The translations under genes and the position numbers were made by a program. From contig JAFTIV010000143.1 in assembly GCA_017456685.1 (NCBI GenBank), positions 1 to 9,254 of the forward strand: a stretch of DNA of 9,254 bases, read 5' to 3'. This DNA comes from Clostridia bacterium. Lineage in GTDB: Bacteria; Bacillota; Clostridia; Oscillospirales; CAG-272. Under the pieces are notes generated by a model. It was not told where the DNA came from. It did not search any database and saw nothing but the letters and a program-made list of their open reading frames with translations. This document shows, piece by piece, positions 1 to 7,212 of this stretch (its first letter is position 1; the number at the start of each line of letters is the position of its first letter).

Positions 1-565
1 AGTCATAGCCATAAGCCATAATCTCATATGGTGGGTCTGCAGGGGTGTTTTTGAATATGAAATTGAGGTACCTTGTGTCCTTGTCAACCTTAACCGCGTT
101 CCAGCCAACCTGTGTTGAGGTGAACTCAATTGTGGTTTCATAATTAAAGGCGGTGCCCGCTTGAATTGTTATCGGGTGTCCTGCCTCCTTGAAGAACAGA
201 TAAACGGTATCAATATGCTTTTTAACCTCAAAATCAATGGTGATTTCAAACTTAGAATTATAGTCCTCGTCATCAATGTCTCCGTCATTATCGTAATCGA
301 ATGGGAGCAGATAGCTATTCGGGAACATAAGACCTGGGTTTATTGGGTCAAGCTCCTGCTCATCAAAAAGCTTATCAAGATTTTTGAGAGATATTCCGCA
401 ATACACCATATCGTAATTTAGCTCAAGCTTTTTTACTGTTGTATCAATTTGCGGTACATCGTTCGATGATGAGCTACTCGCATTGTCGCCATCACAAGCC
501 ACAAGAGAAATGGCAAGCACAAGCGCAAGCACGAGCAATATACATTTTATAAATTTAGATTTCAT
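1..565 (-). CDS. Secreted lipoprotein with EF-hand-like loop and probable discoidin-like beta-sandwich (partial)
   Basis: The gene reads leftward from ATG at 563-565 and stays open to the window edge (188 codons visible, C-terminus missing). An AAAGGAA ribosome binding site lies upstream of the start. Residues 1-24 form a lipoprotein signal: basic MKSKFIK, a Leu/Val/Ala-rich core, then lipobox LVAC with Cys24 as the lipidated residue. A Ser-rich linker follows (about 29-35). Residues 90-101 (D-Y-D-N-D-G-D-I-D-D-E-D) fit the 1-3-5-7-9-12 acidic pattern of an EF-hand or dockerin calcium loop, but only one copy is visible. The part from about 105 onward alternates hydrophobic strands and ends in DTRYLNFIF and YEIMAYGY. 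These resemble the last strands of F5/8C-like carbohydrate-binding domains found in surface proteins and esterases. Lipoprotein status is well supported; the domain reading is by eye. The catalytic or functional part may lie outside the window, so no function is assigned. Confidence 0.8.
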   Translation of the reverse strand, partial: MKSKFIKCILLVLALVLAISLVACDGDNASSSSSNDVPQIDTTVKKLELNYDMVYCGISLKNLDKLFDEQELDPINPGLMFPNSYLLPFDYDNDGDIDDEDYNSKFEITIDFEVKKHIDTVYLFFKEAGHPITIQAGTAFNYETTIEFTSTQVGWNAVKVDKDTRYLNFIFKNTPADPPYEIMAYGYD

Positions 566-608
566 ATCGATTATTCCTTTCCTGCATTTTTCAAGGACAT
601 ATATATTA

Positions 609-637
609 AGTATAATATATATTCCTTAAAAAGTCAA
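609..637 (-). promoter_or_regulatory. Sigma-A-type promoter of the leftward lipoprotein gene
   Basis: On the minus strand the sequence reads TTGACT (632-637), a 17-base spacer, then TATACT (609-614). Both boxes differ from consensus by one base and the spacing is ideal. The predicted transcript starts near 602, giving a leader of about 37 bases before the ATG at 565. Confidence 0.8.
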
Positions 638-719
638 GTAAGTATTTGACAAAAAGCACTCATCTTGTGTCTTTTTTATATCTTTTTTCGTCAATATTCA
701 CAATTTTTCAAAAAGCATC

Positions 720-748
720 TTGAAATGAAGGTAAAATTAGGTTAAAAT
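720..748 (+). promoter_or_regulatory. Sigma-A-type promoter of the phosphate cotransporter gene
   Basis: TTGAAA (720-725), a 17-base spacer and TAAAAT (743-748) form a good vegetative promoter. The predicted start is near 755, about 57 bases before the ATG at 812. The spacer and -10 carry a tandem near-repeat, GGTAAAATTA (730-739) followed by GGTTAAAATTA (740-750), which might be a binding site. It does not match the known Pho-box consensus. Confidence 0.7.
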
Positions 749-754
749 TAAAAT

Positions 755-785
755 AGCGAAATTTGGGCTTTTGCCAAAGCTCGCT
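755..785 (+). promoter_or_regulatory. Hairpin at the predicted 5' end of the cotransporter mRNA
   Basis: AGCGA (755-759) pairs with TCGCT (781-785), and TTTGG (762-766) pairs with CCAAA (774-778). The two stems are separated by a 2-by-2 internal loop and closed by a 7-base loop. The structure begins at the transcription start predicted from the upstream promoter. It has no U-tract, so it is not a terminator. A 5'-stabilising stem or a small regulatory leader are both possible. Confidence 0.45.
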
Positions 786-811
786 AATCTATCAAAGCAA
801 AGGAAGCTTTT

Positions 812-2665
812 ATGAACATTTACGAAATTTTGGAAATTATCGTTGTTCTATTTGGCGGACTTGCGTTTTTCCTTTATGGTATGAACCTTATGACAGATGG
901 TCTTGAGAAGATGGCGGGCGGTAAGCTTGAGAGCATTCTCAAGAGTGCGTCCTCAAGCAAGGTCAAGGGAATTGCGCTTGGTGCTGGAGTTACGGCGGTT
1001 ATTCAGTCCTCCTCGGCAACAACGGTTATGCTTGTCGGTCTTGTAGGCTCGGGTATTATGACCCTTCCACAAACAATCGGTATGCTTATGGGCTCTAACA
1101 TAGGCACGACAATCACTCCTTGGATTACAGGTCTTAGTTCTCTTAACGGTGCTAAGGACAGTATGATTTGGCTTAACTTCCTAAAGCCAGCATTCTTTAC
1201 ACCTATTATTGCGCTTATCGGTATTGTTCTCATTATGTTCCTTGGTAAAAGGAACAGAAAGAATAAGGAAATCGGTAAGGTTTGCCTTGGCTTTGCTGTT
1301 CTTATGCAGGGTATGGAGCTTATGTCTGGTGCTATGTCCTTCCTTAGTGAAAAGGAGGTTGTTGACGGTGTTGAGGTTTTAAAATATGGCGACGCATTCC
1401 AAGGCGTTGTTGAAATTTTCAGGACCCCGTATGCTGGAATTTGGCTCGCATTCATTGTTGGAACTCTCTTTACAGCGGTAATTCAGTCCTCTTCTGCTGC
1501 AACCGGTGTGCTTCAGGTTCTCGTTGCTGCAACAACCCTTGTTGACCCTATAACAGGTGCTACAACGGGTATGGGCTTCCAAATCGTAATCCCACTTATT
1601 CTTGGTATAAATATAGGCACCTGTGTAACCGCGGTTATCTCAAGCCTTGGTGCAAACGCAAACGCAAAGCGTGTTGCTGTAACTCACCTTATTATAAAGG
1701 CAATTGCGGCTATGCTTTGCATGATTCCGTTCGCTATTATTGATGCTGTAGGTCCTGCCTTCCTTAGTGAAATTCCAAGCGTTTGGGGCATTGCAATCTT
1801 CCACACAGCCTTCAATGTAATAGCAACTATAGTTCTCTATCCATTCACCAATCTCATTATGAAGCTTTCATATAGAATAGTTAAGGAAAAGGAGGGCAAG
1901 GCACAAATCGCTTACCTCGACCCTATCCTTATTCAGCAATCCCCTGCGGTTGCAATCTCCGAGTGCTACAACCTCACTGTTGAAATGTGCAAAAGCGCTC
2001 AAAGTACTGTTCTTTTGTCGCTTGACAATATTGATGCGTACGATGCAAAAACCTCGCAAATCATTCTTGATAACGAGGAGCTTATTGATAAGTACGAGGA
2101 CAATGTAGGTACTTATCTTGTTAAAATTTCGGCGCACTCTATGTCCGATGCAGACTCAAGAAAGGTATCAAAGCTTCTACACACCATCGGCGATTTCGAG
2201 CGTCTTGGCGACCACGCCATCAATATTATGACGGCGGCAGACGAGATGCACGAGAAGAAATTTACCTTCTCGCCAGAGGCGACTGCTGAAATTAGTGTTA
2301 TTACTAATGCTCTACGCGAGATTTTGAAGCTCACAGCAGATGCGTTTATCACAAATGACATTTCCCTTGCAAAGAAGGTTGAGCCTCTTGAGCAGGTTAT
2401 TGATGTGCTCATCGCAAGGTCGAAATCCAACCACATCTCCCGACTTCAGGCTGGAAATTGCACAATTGAGCTTGGATTTATCTTGTCCGACATTCTCAAT
2501 AACTACTCTCGTGTTTCCGACCACTGCTCGAACATTGCGGTTGCTATCATCGAAACCGCGCACAGTAGCTTTGAAACACACGAGTATCTCAATGCGGTTA
2601 AGACCCAAAACAATCACGACTTTGTTTCCGCATATGAGCATTTCTCAAGCATTTATAATTTCTAA
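812..2665 (+). CDS. Na/Pi-cotransporter family protein with C-terminal PhoU domain
   Basis: The protein has 617 residues. It belongs to the NptA/SLC34-related family, which couples sodium to phosphate uptake at the cytoplasmic membrane; some bacterial members are thought to export phosphate or act in regulation. The N-terminal half is an inverted repeat of membrane segments. Each half has the family's QSSS signature (residues 65-68 in AVIQSSSATT, 225-228 in AVIQSSSAAT) followed by a GxNIGTxxT segment (94-101 and 265-273). Membrane segments continue to about 350. Residues about 385-600 form a PhoU-like helical domain with its two characteristic sequences, DFERLGDHAINI (461-472) and, near 575, RVSDHCSNIA. 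The length is normal for the membrane-plus-PhoU architecture. ATG 812 follows AGGAAG (801-806) and starts the first membrane segment at the expected place. The gene is monocistronic between its own promoter and terminator. No pstSCAB or phoU operon is in view. Transport direction cannot be read from sequence. Confidence 0.93.
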   Translation: MNIYEILEIIVVLFGGLAFFLYGMNLMTDGLEKMAGGKLESILKSASSSKVKGIALGAGVTAVIQSSSATTVMLVGLVGSGIMTLPQTIGMLMGSNIGTTITPWITGLSSLNGAKDSMIWLNFLKPAFFTPIIALIGIVLIMFLGKRNRKNKEIGKVCLGFAVLMQGMELMSGAMSFLSEKEVVDGVEVLKYGDAFQGVVEIFRTPYAGIWLAFIVGTLFTAVIQSSSAATGVLQVLVAATTLVDPITGATTGMGFQIVIPLILGINIGTCVTAVISSLGANANAKRVAVTHLIIKAIAAMLCMIPFAIIDAVGPAFLSEIPSVWGIAIFHTAFNVIATIVLYPFTNLIMKLSYRIVKEKEGKAQIAYLDPILIQQSPAVAISECYNLTVEMCKSAQSTVLLSLDNIDAYDAKTSQIILDNEELIDKYEDNVGTYLVKISAHSMSDADSRKVSKLLHTIGDFERLGDHAINIMTAADEMHEKKFTFSPEATAEISVITNALREILKLTADAFITNDISLAKKVEPLEQVIDVLIARSKSNHISRLQAGNCTIELGFILSDILNNYSRVSDHCSNIAVAIIETAHSSFETHEYLNAVKTQNNHDFVSAYEHFSSIYNF

Positions 2666-2673
2666 TAGCATCC

Positions 2674-2706
2674 AAAATAACGGCGCTGATTGCGCCGTTA
2701 TTTTTT
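2674..2706 (+). terminator. Rho-independent terminator after the cotransporter gene
   Basis: A perfect 13-bp stem, AAAATAACGGCGC (2674-2686) with its complement at 2692-2704, closes a TGATT loop. It runs into a T-tract ending at 2706, 9 bases after the stop codon. The A-run on the left arm would also make it work on the minus strand. Confidence 0.92.
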
Positions 2707-2741
2707 GTCGAAAAATTTCTTTAAGCAACGCGCATTTTTTA

Positions 2742-2770
2742 TTGACAAGCGCGTTTTATTGTGATATTAT
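2742..2770 (+). promoter_or_regulatory. Strong extended -10 promoter of the glycosyltransferase gene
   Basis: TTGACA (2742-2747, perfect consensus), a 17-base spacer and TATTAT (2765-2770) are preceded by TG at 2762-2763, one base before the -10 hexamer (extended -10). The predicted start is near 2777. This is the most consensus-like promoter in the window. Confidence 0.85.
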
Positions 2771-2810
2771 ATATTATATCTTATTGATTTTTGAGAAGGA
2801 GGACGAGCTT

Positions 2811-4052
2811 ATGAAGCTGAGCATTATTGTTTGCATTTATAACACAAGCAGAGCATATTTTAGAGAATGTCTTGAGTCAATTCGTAGCTCGACGCTTCCA
2901 TTCTCTAATTACGAAATTTTAGTTGTTGATGATGGTAGCGAGGTTGATTATAGCGACCTTGTTGATGCTTATCAGCTCCGCTATGTAAAGACTGAAAATC
3001 GCGGAATTTTGGCGACAAGGCTCTATGCACTTATGCTTGCCGAGGGCGATTATATCACCTTCTATGACAGTGATGATACCTCGTCCTTTAACTATCACTT
3101 GCCTATGCTTCTTGCTGCTGAGCGCGAGGGCGCGGACATTGTTATAAACGACTGGGCTTTTCAGTCCGAGCGCGCAAAATATATCTGCACAAGAGATACG
3201 ACAATTAAAAACGACCTTTATGCCGAGGGCGACGATGTGCTTGAGCTTTTCGCATCTCAATGCGGACGCGAGCATTCGTATTTCGTGCTTTGGAACAAGA
3301 TCTTCAAGCGCGAGGTGCTTCTTGAGGCTGCAAGGGAAATTGTAAGGCTTGAGCTTTCGATGGGTCCTGTATTCTACGCCGAGGATGTTCTTATTAACTT
3401 CTTTGCCTTTAAGCACGCGAAAAAGGCTATAAACATTCACACAGGCTACTACTTTTATCGAATTCATCCTCGTCAAAGCGTAAATGTTTCAAGCGAGGAA
3501 AAGCTAAGAACACAAATCACCTCTATGACGGACACGCTATGCGCTATGCGTGAGAATATCGGCAAAAATAAGCACGAGAGGAAAATTCTTGAGTATCTTG
3601 ACAAATGGAACGCGCTTATGGCTCGCTCTCACTACTCACACGCAAGGTCAAAGAAATATCTTGGCGTAATTCCGTATATCAAGGAAAGATATGGCATTGA
3701 GAAGCTTTCAATGTCCACCTTCAAGGACGGAAGTGCTTATACTAAGAACAAAATCCTTGCCGAAAATATCGCGGACATTGACAAGGCGCTACGCGAGCTT
3801 TATAGAGTGAGCGACAAGCCAACCGATGCACATTACGACAAAAAGGATGCCTATGTGTGTCGCTCTATTGAGCATATGTGCTCATATCAGGGCAAGATTG
3901 TTGCATGGGCAAGGGATGCACGCCTTTCCATTCCAAAATCGCAAATCAGTCTAAAAACAAGGTTCTTGCACAACCATGTTGTTTACGGAATGGGTATGAT
4001 TCTTTTTAAGAAGGGCTCAAAAATCCGTGCCTTCTTGAAGAAGAAATTTTAA
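2811..4052 (+). CDS. Family 2 glycosyltransferase (GT-A fold)
   Basis: The protein has 413 residues. GT2 enzymes transfer a sugar from a nucleotide-sugar donor to a glycan, lipid or wall-polymer acceptor on the cytoplasmic side of the membrane. Residues 1-11 (MKLSIIVCIYN) form the first beta strand, DDGS at 40-43 is the nucleotide-binding motif, and GDYITFYDSDD (79-89) contains the metal-binding DxD-type sequence. YAED near 184-187 is a likely catalytic-base region. The last 150 residues match nothing I recognise, and the C-terminus is strongly basic (KKGSKIRAFLKKKF), which could bind the membrane surface. No transmembrane helix is evident. ATG 2811 is set by AAGGAGG (2796-2802) at 8-base spacing and by the first GT2 strand. 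The frame stays open upstream to 2340, but that part crosses the preceding gene, its terminator and this promoter. Donor and acceptor are unknown, and no polysaccharide genes adjoin it. Confidence 0.9.
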   Translation: MKLSIIVCIYNTSRAYFRECLESIRSSTLPFSNYEILVVDDGSEVDYSDLVDAYQLRYVKTENRGILATRLYALMLAEGDYITFYDSDDTSSFNYHLPMLLAAEREGADIVINDWAFQSERAKYICTRDTTIKNDLYAEGDDVLELFASQCGREHSYFVLWNKIFKREVLLEAAREIVRLELSMGPVFYAEDVLINFFAFKHAKKAINIHTGYYFYRIHPRQSVNVSSEEKLRTQITSMTDTLCAMRENIGKNKHERKILEYLDKWNALMARSHYSHARSKKYLGVIPYIKERYGIEKLSMSTFKDGSAYTKNKILAENIADIDKALRELYRVSDKPTDAHYDKKDAYVCRSIEHMCSYQGKIVAWARDARLSIPKSQISLKTRFLHNHVVYGMGMILFKKGSKIRAFLKKKF

Positions 4053-4058
4053 TCACAA

Positions 4059-4087
4059 AAGAGCGCTTGGTCCTATCAAGCGCTTTT
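4059..4087 (+). terminator. Probable terminator after the glycosyltransferase gene
   Basis: AGCGCTTG (4062-4069) pairs with CAAGCGCT (4077-4084). A G-U and two A-T pairs extend the stem to 11 pairs, and GTCCTAT forms the loop. The T-tract is short (TTTT then ATA), so termination may be partial and some readthrough into lepA is possible. Confidence 0.6.
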
Positions 4088-4118
4088 ATAAAGAATTTTA
4101 TGTTAAAGGAAATTCAAG

Positions 4119-5936
4119 ATGAACGAAAAGCAAAGCAAAATTAGAAACTTCTCTATTATCGCTCATATCGACCACGGCAAAAGCACACTCGCTGACAGAA
4201 TTTTGGAGTATTGCAATGCCGTTTCTAAGCGCGAGATGGAGGAGCAGCTTCTTGACAATATGGACCTTGAGCGCGAGCGTGGAATTACCATAAAGGCGCG
4301 CGCTGTTAGAATTGAATACACTCACAAGGACGGGCAGAGCTATGTCTTAAATCTTATTGACACCCCCGGCCACGTTGACTTTAACTATGAGGTTTCGCGC
4401 TCGCTCAACGCGTGTGAGGGCGCACTTTTGGTTGTTGACTCCACTCAGGGCATTGAGGCTCAAACACTCGCTAATGCGTATCTTGCGGTTGACGCTGACC
4501 TTGAGATTGTGCCTGTTATAAATAAGATTGACCTTCCCTCTGCCGATGTTGACAGAGTACGAACAGAAATTGAGGATGTTATCGGTATTATTGCCGAGGA
4601 CTGCCCTGCTGTTTCGGCAAAGGTTGGCTTGAATATTGATCAGGTGCTTGACGCGATAGTTGACCAAATCCCCGCACCTAAGGGCGACCCAGATGCGCCT
4701 CTTAAGTGCCTTATCTTTGACTCATACTATAATGCTTATCTTGGTGTTGTTGTTTATGTGCGCGTAATGGATGGTACACTTCGCACAGGTGATAAAATTA
4801 AGCTTATGAGCACAGGAGCTATCTATGACGTTGTCGAGGTTGGCTATCTTGATGCCTTCGGTCTTAAAAAGGGCGAAAGCCTTAGCGCGGGTGAGGTTGG
4901 CTACATCACCGCGAGCATAAAGACTGTTAGCGAAACGCGTGTTGGTGATACTGTAACAAGCACAACAAATCCTGCCCCAGAGCCACTAAATGGCTTTAAG
5001 GAGGCACTTCCTATGGTATTCTCGGGCATTTACCCAGCCGATGGTGCGCGCTATAACGACCTTCGCGATGCACTTGATAAGCTAAAGCTAAACGATGCCG
5101 CGCTTTCATTTGAGCCAGAGACCTCAATTGCCCTTGGCTTCGGCTTTAGATGTGGCTTCCTTGGACTTTTGCATATGGAAATCATTCAAGAGAGGCTTGA
5201 AAGAGAGTTCAATCTTGACATTATAACTACAGCACCGAGCGTAATTTACAAAATCCAAAAAACCGACGGTGAAATTGTATATGTAGATAACCCCTCAAAT
5301 TACCCCTCACCCGACACCATCTCCGTTGCCTACGAGCCTATGGTTAAGGCAAGCATTATAACTCCTACTGAGTATGTTGGCGGAATTATGGACCTTTGTC
5401 AGGACAGACGCGGTATATTTAAGGATATGAAATATCTTGACTCTGCAAGAGTTGAGCTTCACTACTCCTTGCCTCTTAACGAGATTGTTTACGACTTCTT
5501 TGATGCTCTAAAGAGCCGTAGCAAGGGCTATGCGTCGCTTGATTATGAGCTCTCGGGCTACGAGGCGAGCAACCTTGTTAAGCTTGACTTCCTTCTCAAT
5601 GGCGAGATAGTTGATGCGCTTACATTTATTGTTCATACAGAAAAGGCATATGGCAGAGCAAGAAAAATCGCTGAAAAGCTAAAGGACAACATCTCCCGTC
5701 AGCTCTTTGAAATTCCTATTCAAGCAGCAATTGGCTCAAAGATAATTGCACGCGAAACCGTAAAGGCGCTTAGGAAGGATGTCTTGGCTAAGTGCTACGG
5801 TGGTGATATTACGCGTAAAAAGAAGCTTCTTGAGAAGCAAAAGGAAGGAAAGAAGAAGATGCGCCGTCTTGGCTCTGTTGAGGTTACTCCTGAGGCATTT
5901 ATGGCGGTTCTTAAGCTTGATGATAGTGAAAAGTAA
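4119..5936 (+). CDS. lepA: Elongation factor 4 (LepA), ribosome back-translocating GTPase
   Basis: The protein has 605 residues, the normal LepA length of about 600. LepA is a translational GTPase with an EF-G-like core that acts on stalled or misassembled ribosomes and has a role in 30S biogenesis. The GTPase motifs are all present: AHIDHGKS (15-22), ERGITIK (53-59), DTPGH (81-85), NKID (135-138) and SAKVG (166-170). Domain II follows, then the [19 protein letters not shown] segment typical of LepA and EF-G domain III. The last 65 residues ([22 protein letters not shown], then a Lys-rich stretch, then [17 protein letters not shown]) are the LepA-specific C-terminal domain, which separates it from EF-G, TetM and BipA. 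ATG 4119 has AAAGGA (4105-4110) at 8-base spacing. No convincing promoter was found in the 66 bases upstream, so it may use an unrecognised one or readthrough. hemW follows after one base. Confidence 0.98.
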   Translation: MNEKQSKIRNFSIIAHIDHGKSTLADRILEYCNAVSKREMEEQLLDNMDLERERGITIKARAVRIEYTHKDGQSYVLNLIDTPGHVDFNYEVSRSLNACEGALLVVDSTQGIEAQTLANAYLAVDADLEIVPVINKIDLPSADVDRVRTEIEDVIGIIAEDCPAVSAKVGLNIDQVLDAIVDQIPAPKGDPDAPLKCLIFDSYYNAYLGVVVYVRVMDGTLRTGDKIKLMSTGAIYDVVEVGYLDAFGLKKGESLSAGEVGYITASIKTVSETRVGDTVTSTTNPAPEPLNGFKEALPMVFSGIYPADGARYNDLRDALDKLKLNDAALSFEPETSIALGFGFRCGFLGLLHMEIIQERLEREFNLDIITTAPSVIYKIQKTDGEIVYVDNPSNYPSPDTISVAYEPMVKASIITPTEYVGGIMDLCQDRRGIFKDMKYLDSARVELHYSLPLNEIVYDFFDALKSRSKGYASLDYELSGYEASNLVKLDFLLNGEIVDALTFIVHTEKAYGRARKIAEKLKDNISRQLFEIPIQAAIGSKIIARETVKALRKDVLAKCYGGDITRKKKLLEKQKEGKKKMRRLGSVEVTPEAFMAVLKLDDSEK

Positions 5937-5937
5937 T

Positions 5938-7074
5938 ATGCGTAAGGCAGGACTTTATATACACATTCCCTTTTGCGTGAGAAAATGCAATTATTGCGAT
6001 TTTTACTCACTTGGCTGTGGGAGCGCGTCCTCTATTAGCGAATACATAGACGCGCTTTGCACTCAAATTGAGCGCGAGGCGGAGCAATACAAGGGCGTTA
6101 TAATCGACACTATTTTTCTCGGTGGCGGTACTCCCTCGCTCCTTTCCCCAGACGAATTTTTGCGACTCTGTGGCTGTATAAGGGCTAATTTCGAGCTTTC
6201 GAGCAAGCTTGAGCTTACAATTGAGGCTAACCCTGACACAATCACAAGGGAGCGCCTTATTGCTTGGCGCAAGGGCGGTGTAAGCAGGCTGAGCATTGGG
6301 CTTCAGTCGGCTGACGACGAGGAGCTACGCATGCTTGGAAGAATTCATTCCTACGAGGGCTTTGAGCGCGCATACAGGCTTGCACGAGAGCTTGGCTTTG
6401 ACAACATAAGCATTGATTTAATGTATGCACTACCAAATCAAACGACACAGGGTCTTGAAAAATCGCTTGAAAGGGTCTGTAGCCTTTCGCCCGAGCATAT
6501 CTCGGCATACTGCCTTAAGATTGAGCCCTCTACTCCGTTTTCAAAAATGGACCTTTCCTTGCCTGACGAGGACACTCAATACGAAATGTATATGATGCTT
6601 TGCGATTATCTTTCATCTCACGGCTACGAGCAATATGAAATAAGCAATTTTTCAAAAAACGGCAGACGCTGTATGCATAATTTGAAATATTGGCTACGAG
6701 AGGAATATATCGGTCTTGGGCCGAGCGCGCACTCGTTTTTTGACGGAATTAGGTACTCCTATGCTCCAAGCCTCGATGGGTATCTGTCGTCGATAAATGC
6801 TGGCAAGATGCCTGAGTGTATTTTAGAGGACACGCACGAGCCCGACGAGAACGAAAGGGAGGACGAGTATGTTATGCTCCGCCTTCGCTTAAGTGACGGA
6901 GTCGATGCGCTTGAATTTGAGCGCGAATTTGGAAAGGACCTCTTTTCTCGCTACGATTTTGATAAATTTATAAAAAGCGGACATATGAAAAGGACGGGTA
7001 GCAAAATTGCCTTTACCCAAAAGGGCTTCTTTGTCAGCAATTATATTTTATCGAGCATCCTTGAATATATTTAA
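5938..7074 (+). CDS. hemW: Radical SAM heme chaperone HemW
   Basis: The protein has 378 residues, typical for HemW. HemW-family proteins bind a 4Fe-4S cluster and SAM and deliver heme to respiratory or other heme proteins; they were long annotated as oxygen-independent coproporphyrinogen III oxidase. Visible motifs are the cluster cysteines C13-x3-C17-x2-C20 in IPFCVRKCNYCDF, GGGTPS (62-67), IEANPD, RLSIGLQS, IDLMYALPNQT, YEISNFS and LGPSAHSF. After Cys20 comes Asp rather than the extra Cys of the HemN motif (CxxxCxxCxC), which favours HemW. The C-terminal winged-helix-like HemN_C region is intact. ATG 5938 lies one base after the lepA stop with no strong ribosome binding site, suggesting translational coupling. 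GTG at 5926 is an in-frame alternative. The lepA-hemW pair is common in Firmicutes, where hrcA-grpE-dnaK often follows; here a terminator ends the operon. Confidence 0.95.
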   Translation: MRKAGLYIHIPFCVRKCNYCDFYSLGCGSASSISEYIDALCTQIEREAEQYKGVIIDTIFLGGGTPSLLSPDEFLRLCGCIRANFELSSKLELTIEANPDTITRERLIAWRKGGVSRLSIGLQSADDEELRMLGRIHSYEGFERAYRLARELGFDNISIDLMYALPNQTTQGLEKSLERVCSLSPEHISAYCLKIEPSTPFSKMDLSLPDEDTQYEMYMMLCDYLSSHGYEQYEISNFSKNGRRCMHNLKYWLREEYIGLGPSAHSFFDGIRYSYAPSLDGYLSSINAGKMPECILEDTHEPDENEREDEYVMLRLRLSDGVDALEFEREFGKDLFSRYDFDKFIKSGHMKRTGSKIAFTQKGFFVSNYILSSILEYI

Positions 7075-7077
7075 TTT

Positions 7078-7105
7078 AAAAGGTAGAATTTCTTCTGCCT
7101 TTTTT
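7078..7105 (+). terminator. Rho-independent terminator of the lepA-hemW operon
   Basis: AAAAGGTAGAA (7078-7088) pairs with TTCTGCCTTTT (7093-7103) with a single U-G pair and a TTTC loop. The T-run extends to 7105. It lies just after the hemW stop codon. Confidence 0.85.
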
Positions 7106-7151
7106 CTTTTTCAATTTTTTCAAAAAATCTCCAACGCTTTCGATTTTTGAA

Positions 7152-7179
7152 TTGTCTATTTAGGTGTAAGGGTAAAAAT
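7152..7179 (+). promoter_or_regulatory. Candidate promoter of the RsgI-domain lipoprotein gene, sharing an element with the sigma-gene promoter
   Basis: TTGTCT (7152-7157), a 16-base spacer and AAAAAT (7174-7179) make a mediocre vegetative promoter on their own. The support comes from its match to the sigma-gene promoter at 8560. Both read TTGWCTWTTTWG, then four variable bases, then AAGGGT, with identical internal spacing (AAGGGT at 7168-7173 here). Around the -10 there is also a weak inverted repeat, TGTA-A-GGG (7165-7172) against CCCTACA (7181-7187). The predicted start is near 7186. Confidence 0.5.
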
Positions 7180-7212
7180 GCCCTACAAATTTAAGGAAAA
7201 GAGGTAACAGAA

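Noticed and set aside
262..297. Dockerin module in the leftward lipoprotein
   Set aside because: Only one calcium-loop-like segment is visible; dockerins need two paired repeats.
646..680. TTGACA at 646-651 as the cotransporter promoter
   Set aside because: No -10 lies at 16-18 bases; the TTTATA at 675-680 is 23 bases away. The pair at 720-748 fits far better.
1003..1455. 150-codon open frame on the minus strand
   Set aside because: It lies wholly antisense to the conserved membrane domain of the cotransporter gene and has no recognisable domain.
2340..2810. N-terminal extension of the glycosyltransferase frame
   Set aside because: It overlaps the PhoU domain of the preceding gene in another frame and crosses that gene's terminator and the GT promoter. 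AAGGAGG and the first GT2 strand both place the start at 2811.
2919..3476. 185-codon open frame on the minus strand
   Set aside because: It is antisense to the GT2 catalytic domain; the plus-strand motifs and ribosome binding site are decisive.
5926..5937. GTG start for hemW overlapping lepA
   Set aside because: Possible, but ATG 5938 begins directly at the conserved HemW N-terminus (MRKAGLYIHIPFC), and no better ribosome binding site favours the GTG.
5938..7074. Annotation as coproporphyrinogen III dehydrogenase (HemN)
   Set aside because: The cysteine motif lacks the fourth Cys of HemN and the length is that of HemW.
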